DNA from: Mansonella perstans
Taxonomy: Eukaryota > Nematoda > Chromadorea > Rhabditida > Onchocercidae
Assembly (NCBI GenBank): GCA_037074765.1
Contig: JBAMDO010000142.1
Span: 1 to 64,000, forward strand
Length of the DNA stretch: 64,000 nt
Reading direction: 5' to 3'
Made by a program: the position numbers and the translations under genes. Under the pieces are notes generated by a model. That model had not been told where the DNA came from and searched no databases. It saw only the letters and a list, made by a program, of their open reading frames with translations. Shown here piece after piece: positions 24,035-38,100 of the stretch (the stretch's first letter is position 1; each line of letters opens with the position of its first letter).

Positions 24035-25537
24035 AAGCATCATAGGAATTTTCAAAACGAATAAACTTCTGAACTGACAACCAGAATTGAAGTAATTGCA
24101 TGAAATTTAATTTTGTTTCGTTTTTTTTCTCAATTTTCAAAGTACATTTCGAATGCATTATCCACAAATGTTCACTTACAGCATTCGCGTTGAATCGTTC
24201 AACAGTGCATTCGCAAAACTACGAGCACTGTTACCTACACTACCACACAACAAGAAATTATCAAAAATCGAAATACTACGTCTCTCCATTTCATACATTT
24301 CATATTTGGATAATTTGTTACATTTCTAAACAGTGAACTAAGTTCCCATATGGGGAAAGTAAAATGAAATAAATGATGAATCAATGCCTCTGTTTGTCTC
24401 TGTTTCTATTTTGTTAACTTCTTAATCAACCTGGCCACAGCTCCGTGTTATTTATATTTTGCTCGTAAAAGGAAAAATAATCAGCATATACAGTATGAAG
24501 AAGATGTAAAAATCTACGCCCGCACACCATAACTTTTTATGATTTCAATTTTGGAAAGTAATCAAAATATTGAACGAACTCAAAACAGGCCTATCCTCTA
24601 TTAATGTTGGTAAACCATATAGGTGATCTATTTTTCAATTATTTTGCTAATATTCTAAAATATAACATTTAACCTAGTATTCTAATGTTAATCTCCATTA
24701 TCTCGAAATATTTAACAGTCACTTACTACCAGCACACCAGTTCTTAAGGACGGAGGAAAAGCTTAGAATGGGCCCTTGTAAACTATATGCAAACCTAGCT
24801 TAATAACGAAATCTACTCTCTATCAATTATCTATATATACATATATATATGACCATTAAACTAGTTCATAAACCGATGTCGTAATAGATACGTAAAAAAC
24901 CCAAATATAATTCAATATCGCGAAGAATTGACAACATAAGTGGAGTCCAGTTAAGATCGAAGACATCCTTAGCCAAAAATTTATTTTGGTCTTGAACCAT
25001 TGAAAGTATTCCAACTTCCAGATTAACATTTCCTAGTTTATCAGAAACATCCAGTATGCATCCATGACAATGAATCAGAGGTAAACCTAATCATTGGTCG
25101 AAATATCGCTCAAACGTTCTAAATAATTCAAAAGTGAAAAACTCACTAACGCCATACAGCACGGTTGCTCAGCAAGTAATATACAAAAAAACCAATTTAT
25201 TTTCTAGCGCAGCAACGCAAAAAACCCGGAGGAATACGTGAGCTCATCATCAAATATTAAAGGGTAGCAAATGTAAGTAAGGTAGAGCTGGGAAACAAGA
25301 AGTTATCGAAGTGAAGAATGGGAATATCAACAACTTAATGAGACTGTAAACATTGGCGAAATGCATAATCCATTTAATCCAGATCTGAAATAACTGCATT
25401 CTACAAATTGCATCATGAAGAATATGTTTATTTCATGAGCAAAAACATCAAAGCAGAATATTTCAGCCCATAATTTAACTTTATTTTAAAATCAAAGAAA
25501 AAGTGATGGTATAACACGTAAAACTATACAAATTCCA

Positions 25538-25577
<40 letters not shown>

Positions 25578-27778
25578 AATTTCTATTTCCACATCTCATT
25601 AACAAATAAATTACGGTATAAGAGAAAACGATCGAAAATATGTCGTAATTTGAAAATCATTAGAAAAAAGAAAAAGTATGAATTAACATAGAAGCATTCA
25701 CTCGCGCATGCAATGACAAAGAGAGTTGAATTTGTGCAACTCGTGCGGCAGTCTTAGTGCTCCAGTCTTAATGCTGGAAGACTTGTGATTAGTGACGCAA
25801 ACAGCATATCACTTCGAGATATAACGAAAAATATTGGAATCATAGCACATTATGCTTTTAAAAGCATATATTCCTTTAGGTTTGAACAAATGGATTTAAA
25901 ATATAGAATTAGACTTTCCATATTTACGAAGGATAGAATGAACGAAAAAAAAGAGAGAAATACTTCGAACTTCGCAATTTAAAAAAAATTACAGAACCCG
26001 AATGGCAACCGTAATAAGATTTAAGAAAATAAACCGACAAAAAAGAACACGCAACAAATTTAATAAAAAGAACAAAGCTCAGTGAGAATACAATTATCAA
26101 GAAATGAATGCTCTGCGGCAATTATTTAAACCGTTGATTGTCTTCATCGATTAACATCAAAAATAAATATAATAAAAAAATGAATGGAGAACTCTCGAGA
26201 GAGGAGTCATTCACACACAATACCAGTAATTGCGACAATATCAGTGAAAATGCTAATTGGACTAGCAAAACCACTTACTTTTCGGAATTAGAATTTAGTT
26301 CAATCATATTACAAGTACGTCGTTAAACAGTACGATGAATTTTTCGAAATGTAATTTAATTGAAACACAAATGCACTAAATATCAAATGAACGGATTTTG
26401 ATCATAAATCTTAAACTATAATATGGATTCCCACTATCTTGCAGTCGGAATATCGGTAACAGCAGTCATAATGATTATGTTGTGATAAATTGCTAAACAA
26501 ATTGGTCACTAAGCTGGAAAGTAAATTCTAATTGTAGTCTCTCTAGCTCAAAATCTTTGTTTGATCCTATCTACTTGCAGACTGGGATGCATGAGTTGAC
26601 TAAATCGAAAGGCAAACAATGATAGCACTTAACACTTATTTTAAAGTAAAAAAACCCACATAAATGTGGTAATTGCTAACGTGGATTTCAAAAAAAAACC
26701 AGCTGGAATGCACTCTGAAAATAAGAAATAAATAAAACTACAAGGTAAGCTAGCACCAGTAAGACGAATATTAAAAAAGTACGAAAATAGAGCCAAAACA
26801 ATTTACTGGCCGGGAAAAGAACAGAAAAAGGATAAAGGGAACTCAGAAGCAGTCAAGATACGGTACCGAAGAAAAAGAACATGTACATGCGTATATGGAA
26901 ACGCATGATACATACACCAAAAATCTCAACCTTCATTGTTTGCATCAATTTTCATGTAAGTCAAAACATCAGTATTCTGTTGAAGAGAAGTAAGGTTAGC
27001 AGATTCATCCAAAACTAATTTCGATGTCTAATGTTTAAGTAGATAATGTTTTATTTTTAAGGTCAGACAGTTGTAGAATTTCAAACCTTCAGGAAAATAT
27101 TTCGCATCCCAGGATTGACATGCAAATTCTGTTTCTTCGATTTTAATTTTAAAATTCACTGAATGACCCCATAAATCAACCAAAAGTCTAAATATATTTG
27201 ATAAGTAATATGAATTAGTAATATGAGTGTCCCTGTTGCAACTAACTATTAAAAATAGTACCTGCGATGTATACTTTCCTCTAAAGGTACCAAATCCGCA
27301 AAAACCAATACAAATAAAAGTAACTGCTCAAGCCACCGATAAAACGATTGCAAGAATTTCAAATTTGCAAACTTTGAAAGCATAACATCGGACTGCAAAA
27401 CAACAAAGTTTACAAGCTCGCTCCCTATAATTAAGCAAAAAGCATATGGAAAAAAAAAACACGATGTAAAACAGTCTGGTACGAAAAAAGTCAATTTAGA
27501 GAACGTAAAAAACATACAAAAAATACCGATCTAGAAGGATGGATTTTGGCAGATGGATTTTGCATAATTTGTTTGAATCAAATAAAAAAAATACTACGAC
27601 CAACTTAAATAAGTAAGCGATTATTCACTTGAAAAGACCAGTCGAGCGATGCTACGAAAGACTCGCAGCTTAATCGAATCAAGAATACAGCAATGTGCCC
27701 TGGCATAACACAGTATATGAAGATAGCGTGAAAGTGCTGCAAAACCTACGCAAAAATAAAGAACACATTGAGCTTCCA
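24035..27778. other. Gene-free stretch between two convergent genes
   Basis: No supported exon. It contains a pure A tract of about 38 bases at 25539-25576 and TA-rich runs near 24832-24850. It should contain the 3' UTRs of the FLVCR-like gene and the zinc-finger gene. Confidence 0.55.
25539..25576 (+). repeat. Long poly(A) tract
   Basis: About 38 uninterrupted A residues. No retroelement coding sequence or target-site duplication is visible beside it. Confidence 0.9.
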
Positions 27779-30700
27779 TTAAACTGCATTATTCCTTGAA
27801 CCGATGGTATCAGCAATGGTCTGCTGTGTACCTTGTGACATCGCCATTCCTTGAGTCTGTTGTTGTTGACTTAATGCTAACAATGAACTGACTGCACTAT
27901 GTGCCAATCCAGTACCATTCGGTGACATCAAATTCAAAGTACTGCCCCCTGAACTGTTCAAGCGATCTTGATGCTGTGCTGCTACGGCAGCTGCTGCTGC
28001 GGTGGCTACTGCTGTTACTGCTTGCTGTTGAACAGCTAAACTTCTGTCAACACTACTGGCATCCCCAGCTGTTGCCTGACCGCATCCTTGATCAGCACTG
28101 CAATTTTCTTGTCTTTTAGGCACAATAAATAAATGAAGGATTTTAACTTTACCACACTAAACATTGCAGTACCTGTCTTGAAATGACCCTTGACTCAATC
28201 CGTAAAATTGATTATAGAGTACGAAAAAATCGAAAGAAGAAACAAAAAAAAAACGAACTTTGCATTTTCAAATTTGATATGATGAGAGCTCGCATGTGGT
28301 AAATGCGCACTCATCGGAAGGGGACCAGTCGCATGAGTTGATTCATGTCCGAGCTGCTGGGAACGCTGCCGAAACGCACGGCCACAAAACTGGCAAGAAA
28401 ATGGTTTGGCACCTGAAATCCACAAGCTATTATTTGCTAGAACAGAAAAAAAAAACCTATATATACCTCAAGGACACTAGCACTTTACGACTTTTATCTT
28501 TGAGATTGACTTTATTTTACCGTTTTTATATAAAAGAAAATTTTCAAGAATTTTTCGCCAGTTTGTTGTAATCGTAAGAAAATATCAACCAGTATGAATT
28601 CTCTCATGCTGATCGACATGTGACTTTTGAGTGAAACGTTTCGGACAAAAACGGCACTGATACGGGCGATCGTTCGAATGTATGCGTAAATGCTGTTGTA
28701 AACCACCACGTGCCTTGAAACGTTTACCACACTGCTGACATTCATGCATTCGTAACAATCGACATTCTTCCATATGAACTCGCAACTGGAAAATTGATCA
28801 TTCTCACTATCTCTTTTCAGCAGTGAAAAAAAGTAATTTGAACGAAATTAGTAAAAGTTGAAATTCCCAGTGATTCCACTCCACTACTGAAACAAAACAA
28901 ATGTAATCATTTTCATTCTTATCCGAAACTAACGATGAGTAAAATAATGCCTCCGCATTCCTCATTTTTTATATCAATCTGGATAGTAACACTACTTTTT
29001 ATCCATTATCACGATAAAGTAAATTAAATTTCAGATTAAATTTTTCAGATTTTTAGGGTGTCGCACTGAAGAATACATTTATTTTTAAGACAAAAATGAC
29101 GCTAAATACACATATGTTTTTCAAAAGAAGTGATTTTGCAAAAATTTCCGAGGGATTCAAAAAAATAACTGAACCAATAAATTCAATTTATAAGCTACCA
29201 TCAATCTTATTGGTATCAGGTCCAAAAAGATTGAACGAAAAAGGTAGCTCATTAAATGACCAAATTTTAAAAGAAATTATAACTATAAGAAAAACACATT
29301 GAAAGAAATGCCTTGGAATGAAAAATGACATCAAAGGATAAGCATACAAAAATAGATATAAAAATCAAAATTTCCTTGGAAAATAACAATAGTTTCAACT
29401 CATGATATGGTGCAGCAGTGAGAAATTAATAAAAAAAAATATTATTATGCTGGAAAAAATAAAAGCAACTCGAGATACTTACAGCAAAATTAAAAATAAC
29501 AAATAGTATTTCTCAAAAATTTGATCGTGTTTCTGATAATTCTTTATTTATAGTCAAATTGTTTCACTTCAAAATGATTTTTATTTCAAAATCAGTATTC
29601 GCAATGCATTATTTTTTCAACAATTCTCAATGAAAAAGTCCTTGATATGTACGTGCAGATATGTATATAATGTATAAAGAAATTAAGTTAACAGATATTG
29701 AAAAATGTTTGGAACGTGACGCACACTGATACAATCCTCCGGAAATGAAACAATCTCAATATACTATCGATCCAGGTAACAACCGTTTCAGTGTACAATA
29801 TTTTGCTCAGAAATCTAACCATAATGTAACTCACCGATCTATCAAAAATATAAATATAAAATCTCCAAAACATAAGCTGATTCAAAAAAGAAATTCCCAG
29901 CTAATAAGTGATGGAACAATAAACAACGAAAGATCCATTAGTATCAATTTGCATCAATTTGTTCTTATCGACCAGTCAAATTTTAGTATTTAATAGGATT
30001 ACTTGAGTTCAATGGAGACTCTTAGAAAGCTTAATGCTGCTTCAGAGCTACCGGAAAACAATGCACTTTAATATTTGTTTACTATAACGATAAAGAATTG
30101 TATAGAAACTTCTCTGTTTAGAGGTTTCACTTTAATAATTTATCTTCAAAACTTTTAATATTCTTACTGAAACGACGTCAAATGCCTATTGAATCTAAAA
30201 TACTTTTTTTGCACATCACTGCCTCGACATTATGCAATATGTTATTAATATTCTGCACACTTCCTGGTTTTATCTTCTCTTCAAGCTCTACATTTCTACT
30301 ATACCTTTCACTATCTACTGTATATTACAGGAAAAACCGTTCTGAATAAATATATGAGTACTCAAAAATCGCATAACTGTCGAAAAAAGTAAAAATTATT
30401 TTCTGCAAATAATTAAAATTGCTGCAGAACTACCAGCTCATCGCCAAGAACGTTTTGAAACATTAAAGAAAAAACATTAGAAACTATGTGCAATATATCC
30501 ATGTCCCTATATCGATGCGTACATTTTTAATCAGTTATTCATCATGTTTGTTAAAAATATCCATCGTTCCCATGGAAGGAAATAATTTAACGAATAAGAT
30601 AATAACTGATTAGAAATGTATGTATCGAAACTGCGAAACTTATTATGGAACCTTATTATGGACAGATGAAAAAAGTGGCAGAAACCATAGCCGTAATGCT

Positions 30701-33700
30701 GATTGCGCAAAACATTAACAAAAGTTTACATTAATCTGAATCTTGATGAATTAAATATTTAAGATTATCGATTAACATCTTAAATCTACACATTAAACCG
30801 ACAATATATAATAGGCAGAAATTCCTCCCTTTCATTTTCTATCATTCCCTTAAAGCTTTCAGAATTAATCAGTTGATTACAAGATGTCAGCAAATTTTTC
30901 GAGAATACTTTCCACATTTTTGATCAATGTTACATGAAACGCAAACTATGCTGACGACGCATGGAGAGATTAGGCCAAATTATACAGAATTATACAAAAA
31001 AAAAAGCAAAAGTTCCCATTAAGAAAGCACTCTGTAATGCAATACTAGGCTATAGTTTGTACTATAAATCTTTTCGACAGTTTGTTCCTTTGCGTTAAAA
31101 TAATATGCAAGGTATCATGTATCAAATCAAATTAAATGCTAGGCACGTTGAAGCTATAACGTCTAACTGAAATAATCACTCAAAACATTTCGACTTAGTC
31201 TAGGACCTAAACAGGAACTTAACAAAGACATAAGTAATAACTATTTACATTGCACACATCCGTAATTTGGTGCTCCAAAAAGGTTTAAAAAATTAACGTT
31301 TGGAGAACTACAATACATTTATTCTTGGAGAACCTGATGTAGCTTTGATCTTTAATTCTCGCTATTCAAACACAGCTGAACTACCAACTTTAAGCTTTCA
31401 AAATATTTCTTGTTTTATCATTAATATCTGATCGATTCATTTCACATATGACACTTCATTTTATGTCAGGTTCGGAGTTTTAAATAAGCAGTTTGGTAGC
31501 TTGCATTTAAGGATTACTCTTTTTCAAAACTTTCTAAACTGGAGTCACATTGTGTTACCACTCTCAGTTTCACTGATAATTATATGCGATACCAAATTGA
31601 CACCCAACAATCATGAAGGTCAAGAAAGACGTCCAGCAGTAAGTTTAATTACATTAATTATGTAATTAAACTTACCATAGTCTGCACTATTTACACGAAC
31701 ATAATGAGAAAGGACAGCAAATATTAATTCTAAGAAACGCATTATTCTCAAATTGAATCTGATAAATATTTTTTTGATTTCCCTACAACTCTAAATTGAC
31801 GATGATCCACTTAGCCGCAATTCTGAAAATCTAAAACTAACTAAAATAATCCAATCTACTGATACAACATTAAATACTTCGTCTAAAAAGGATATGAAAT
31901 ACCATAAAAAGCTATATAAAGATAAGTAAATTACCATCAATAATCAATAACAACGATAAAAAAAGCACAAGGAAAAGCTAATAGTGAAACAGTGGTGGAA
32001 CAGGATTATGAAAGTGAAAATCTTGTAGAAATTGACAATTTAACATATCTCAGTGTCTAATTTGATCTATGGTCGATCAGCAATTTCGAATATTAAATAA
32101 GAATATTAACATATTCTCAAGTTTCTGTTAAACCAACGATTACGACTGACATTCGTTTACTGAAATGTTTGAAAAATAAATAAAACAGAATTCTGAACAT
32201 TACAAATATCGCCCGAAAACAATATTATAGTAAATGGAGAATCAGAAAGAAGTATTCAAGATGCAAAGAAAACGATGTTGATGAAATTGAAATAAAGTCA
32301 GTGTCTTCTTTTATATAAAAAATTTGCTTAACTATTACTTATTTCATATTGGTTAGCTTTGATAAAACTACGGAGCCAGAAATTAAAAGAACGAAAAGGA
32401 GTTTTATCGTCGTAAGACGCGGTTTGAAATATTTACAACGTCTGATGTCGACTAACTCCTAAGCTATCCATCAAATATGCTGCACATATTTAAAACCCAA
32501 ATTCGAAATCTCTGACATCTTATTCCATAAAAAACATTTTCATTTCTGAGCTCCCAGAAGTTACCGACTTTTTGGTGAAAAACAAACCACAGCTTGGTCA
32601 GCCCACTTCTTAGGGCAATAATGGCATTTGATAAGGCCATCGTGGTGACTCGAGCGATGCCTAGAACGGAGTGCTGTAGTATTGCTTTGAATATTACTTT
32701 CCCGGGAACTGCTTGGTTGCTGCTGTTGAGAACTATTACTTGGTCCCAAGCTATGTTGCTGATAAGCAAGACTGAACGAGCCTGAAATTCCATCGGTTTG
32801 ACTTTAAACATTTCATTAGTTACAATTTCGTTTTTCTAATTTCTGGAAAGCAACTCAAACATATTCTTCATTTCCTTATATACATCCTTCATTTCACTGA
32901 CCAATAAAAATTATTAGGAACTCTGCCTTTAAAGTTTAAAATAGGTGATATGTTTACATATTGCAGAAGCATATGGCATTAATTAGTGGCAGAAATAAAC
33001 GATGCTAGATCTCTCATGCTAAATTTCGGTTCAAATGCTTATATTAAATGAACTCACACTCATTTTATTTTCTACAGAGTTTGTATTTTTCCGTCAAAAT
33101 TCATTCACTTCCCTTAGTACATATAACAAAATGAACATGAAACCGAACGCTAAGTAAAAGTTTTGTAGAAAAAACAAGTACCTTTCATGAGGCTCGTTAC
33201 ATCCACAGGTGATTCTGAAAGACACATAATTAATATTGTTTTAGAAGTGCAATAGAAACAGATAATAAATAGTAATGAAAAGTAATTCTGGAAACTGTTG
33301 ATGATCTATGTCTTTTATAAAAATAAGAGAGTTATTAAACTTTAATACCAAAGGATTCTTTAAGAATCCTTTGTCGCAGTTTTTTGCTTATTCAAATAAT
33401 TTAAGTCTTTAAGCGATCAGAAACCCACAACTGCACTCTTTCTCTCTTCATATAACCAGGGAAAAAAAAAAAACATTTTCTTCCTTGAAAAATAGATTTT
33501 AAATTGAAGTTGCAAGATGCAAGTATGCTAGGGATTATTAGTCGTACTCATCTTTAAAATCAGCACAAGAAACTATTGAGAAAACAACAAGTGTTTGCAC
33601 TAACCATTTCCACTTTTGGGTGCAGTGTCGTCCGGGCCGGGATGTTCGTTATGTGCATGAATTGCAGTACTGGTCCCCCCTTGGGTGCTCTGTAATGTGT

Positions 33701-35152
33701 CAGATGATGACGGAGAGCATGAATTTGGTGACATTTCACTTGGTGATGACATATTCTCTCGTGCTCTGCAATTACACCTATTTTGCTAGTGATTTTGGAA
33801 AGAGAGAAAAGGATAAATGCAACATTTAAGATATTAGTGCATATGATAATCGAAAATTGAGAAGTAGAAGAATAATTTAATAAATACGGGTTTTATTCAA
33901 TACGTGGAAATATACGATTTTTGGCTTATAGAATTTTTGGTTACTTTCAACATACTAAACCTAAGCTTATGCTATGGCTTACGATAGATATAAAACTCTT
34001 CACTAGCTCAGAATTTTTATTCAGGAAGAAAATAAATTGCATTTTAAATCAGCAGGGGAAATTTGTAAAAAGAAAAAGGCTTTTCCAGTGCTGGCATAAC
34101 AAATAACTTTAATAAGTATTAGATCATCGAAAAAGAAAAATCGTATCCATGATACATACCCATTAACTATAACCTGCGTATGTGCGCGATTCGGTATAGC
34201 AAAACCTGCCAAACGCCCATGTTCTGCAGTACTCGATGCTGCTGCTGCTGCTGCTGTATTCATCTTTAATAGTGCCTGCTCCTTGGCCACTATACTTGCT
34301 ATCATATCCAAATCTTGAAACTGAAAATATTTCAGAATCTAATCTCGATCGTTATTTTTCATGTAGTTGTGAGAAAAAATCCATCAGACACGGTAACCTA
34401 CCCTGTTTCAGCCCGTCTGTCCGCGTCAACCCATCCTTTCTAGTAAAAACCTTCCGAGTACAGCAGATTCTCCTTTAATGTAGTGTACCAGCACCATCCC
34501 ATTGCAGCGTGTCGTTTTGTTACGCTGCACGCTCGATGGTATCACTAATTTCGCGAGGGTTCTGGTCAACATCCCATTTCACACCCTCTCAACTATCAGC
34601 TGATGATCAGACTGTTGTCAGGCAATACCCTCTTATTCTGAAAGTTCGTGAAGAATCAAAAGATTTATCAAAAAATACCATCCAGACGAAGTATTTCCAA
34701 GCAATGAAAGACACTCTCAATGATGATGGGGGAGGGGGGAAGGAAAGTTACAAAAGTGAGACGAAGTAAGACTTTGCTCAAGAGCTTTTATATCAAATTT
34801 GCATAAAAATTTTTAAAATGAAGATTGTTAGAAATGTAGTGGAAATGGTGCAACAAATAAGATAGGCATTGAAGGAGAGGAAAAGAGGAAATGAAAAAGT
34901 TTTGGAAGAGCTTGCTTTTGTATTTGGGAAGCTTTTTTGTGTTAGGATGAGGAAAAAGAGAATAGGACAGGAAGGGTAAGAACTGCTTGCTACCAACCTC
35001 TCACCCTGCTTTAGTTTCTTTTTGCTAAAAGTAAGAAAAGAAATAGCAAGAGAGAGATATAATAGATAGAAAACATTGGCATGATTGAATTGTGAAAATG
35101 AATAGAAAAATTTTTCAGCTGTACTGTTTTGTCCGCTACAACATGAAGTCGG

Positions 35153-35185
<33 letters not shown>

Positions 35186-38100
35186 CATATTTCAATTGAT
35201 GGAAGGAAAACTTCTGTTCATAGATGGATCAGGCCATGCTCCATTTATACGTAACAAAAAAAACGGAAATTTTCAAAAAATATGCCATTACCATGCCAAA
35301 AAGCAAAAACCATAACAAGAATTTCAATAATATGAATGAAGAAATTGCAATGATATTTTTTAGAAAATAAATTATTTCTTCAATTTTTTTTTTTTTTTTT
35401 TTGAAAAAAAAACCCTAATAATTTTTTGATCACTAAAAAAATTCACGGTTCAAATTTTCAAAAAAGAATTAGAATTTGTTGCAAAACAAAAAAACTTAGA
35501 AAACTTTTTGCAAGAAATGAAAAAGAACATATGAAAGAGATCAAAAATCGCTTCCCCGATAGTTACAAATAAAAGATTTCTTCAGTAATGTAGGAAAAAA
35601 AAAATTTGCCTTGCTTTAGAATAGCAATATAGCAGTAAGCAAATAATATCAATGAATTTTACAAAGGAAGAACATACTCTTTCAACCTAACTCATAAAAT
35701 ATCCAATGGATAAAAATACATGTTACTTAATCATGCTCTTTTTATCAAACAAAGTACGCATGGAAACATATAGTACTGATATAGGCTGTTCGTTTACTCT
35801 TTACTGTGTAAGTTGGCACTTATAAACTAAAAAAAAAAATGTAATTAAAAAAATATAAGTTAAAGAAAGCAAATAAAGGTAATCATTAAACGAAATCGAT
35901 GACAATTAAAAAACCCCCTATATTTGATGATACATATATATATTTAAAAAGAAAAATACCTGCTGACCCCAAGTCTATTCAAATACTCTTTTAAAAGATT
36001 TTATTTGCATTAAGTATCCTATTTTCCATAATTCAAAAATAACTTTCTTAAATAGAAGTTGTAGAATATTTTGAACCGGAAGTAAAAAATAAGAAATCGC
36101 ATTAATGGTAAATGGTTCTGAAACAATGATGGAGATGACTGGTGTGTAGTTACAATGATTATATATACGGTAAAATTGTAGAATTTGAAATATTTCACTT
36201 TCTTAAAGAGAAGTGTAAAATATTTTGGGAACAGGAAGTATTTTCCCTCCTACAATCTGTATTATAATTAAAGAGAGGAGAAAAAACTTATGATATGAAG
36301 AAAAACAATGTTACTTTACTGACAGCTAGTAACGGTTTATTGGAGAAAAAGATCCTAAACTGATTAGTATTGATTAGAAAGATCTGAAAGACTAATTTAA
36401 TTTTGCAGCCTTCAAAAGATTGACATTTAACCGTTTTAAAAAAACAGTCCATATTTCATTTCTTTCACTCATTCGATCAATATGCCTTTAATCTTTCATT
36501 TCTCGTTAGTTAAAAAAATAGCTAAAGAATTTGAAAGAAAGCAAGCATAACCGGCAATTATTTTTTCAAAATCTTCCATCTAGAACATAATTTTACATGG
36601 TACTTACTTAATGTTTAGGCATACTAGCTTCCAAGATAGTATATTTAAAGCAAATATTGTGATTATAATGCGGTATAACAATACAGCCAGTACAGAATCT
36701 TTTTTTCTTTGTATAAAATCTTCAGTGGTAGTTCCTTATTTTTTCCAGTAATATAAGTTATTTGGCTAAATATTCATGGGAAAATCCTAACATTTTCGAA
36801 AACATCCCAAAAAATACGTTGTGTGTTGTATTTTTAACAGCTAATATTTATTTTATTTGCTTTGTTTATTTTATTTACTTCGCGTTAATTTTTTTTTTTG
36901 ACGTTCTGCTTAAAAAATTTGATTTTAGCACAAATCCTTATTGCCGTTGCAAACAAATCACTCTCTTTCCCATGCGAAAATCAGCAAACTGCTAAAATTG
37001 ATCGGCCAAACGAACTTCTTCTAGATTGTCATAATGATAGTTCTTTTCTATTTCTCATCCCTTTCCAAATTCAAAGAAAAAAAAAAGATATTTGCATACC
37101 AAACTGTACAATAGCCGAAAAAAAGAAAGAAAGACAAACAACAACAGGAAAAGAGAAAGTCGGAACGCTTACTTCATAAATAATCTGTCATAAAACCAAC
37201 CACATAATAACTATCACTTAATGAGTTCCATTTGACTCAAAGATGCACTAATGCATCAATAAACCTTTTCATGCTATAGCAAATAACAGCATTTATAAAC
37301 TGCAAAAGCTACTAGCTTAGTTATTCCCATGCAACTACTTACCCATGTATCCACACGCCTGCCCTGAGAGGATTTAAAAATCTTTCAAATATATTTGTAT
37401 GAACAGCAATAATATAATCTATGCAGGTGTGCAGTTCGAATAAATGAAAAGCTTAAAATGATTCAGAATAAGAAATATGAACCTAAAATTAGCTAGGAAA
37501 TGGTAATTACCACTTTCATTATTAAAAATGAATACGTAAAGTGCCAAATAACATAAAACAACTTCTACAATATGTCAGAAAGCTATCCATATGGAATTTA
37601 AATTTCACTTACAAAGTAATCCGAATAACTCCATATTAAAGAAAGACAACATTATTTAGGTCATCTTTCCTCAAGTTTAGAAGATGTAACAGTCTCTATA
37701 ATAATGTTCACAAAAAAAAAAGTAACAGAAAAAGGAAGCATATTCTCAAGGAATCAGAAATCATAATATCAAGGAATCAACAATTATAAATGTTATAATT
37801 GGAGTAAATATAGAGTGCACAATGATTAAGAAACTGATACGAAGTTGAAATATATCTAAACGACAATCTCTACTAGCTAGTTTTCATTAAAGTTTTCACT
37901 CCATTAAAGCTGGCTTCTGCAATCTTCGTTATCATTCCACCTTTGATGCATAATTATACAGGAAAAGTGAATATATCATTATGTGCATATATAAAAGATA
38001 TTGTCAAACCATTACCCTATCTTACTATTCCATATAGATGATTAAAAAATTGGTGAAAAAGAAAGTGATAATAACTGAAAAATGAAACGAAAAAAAAAAA

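Noticed and set aside
32464..32811. 115-codon minus-strand frame
   Set aside because: Same strand as zinc-finger exon 32781-32588 but a different frame; the real frame is the one that joins in phase and completes the C2HC finger.
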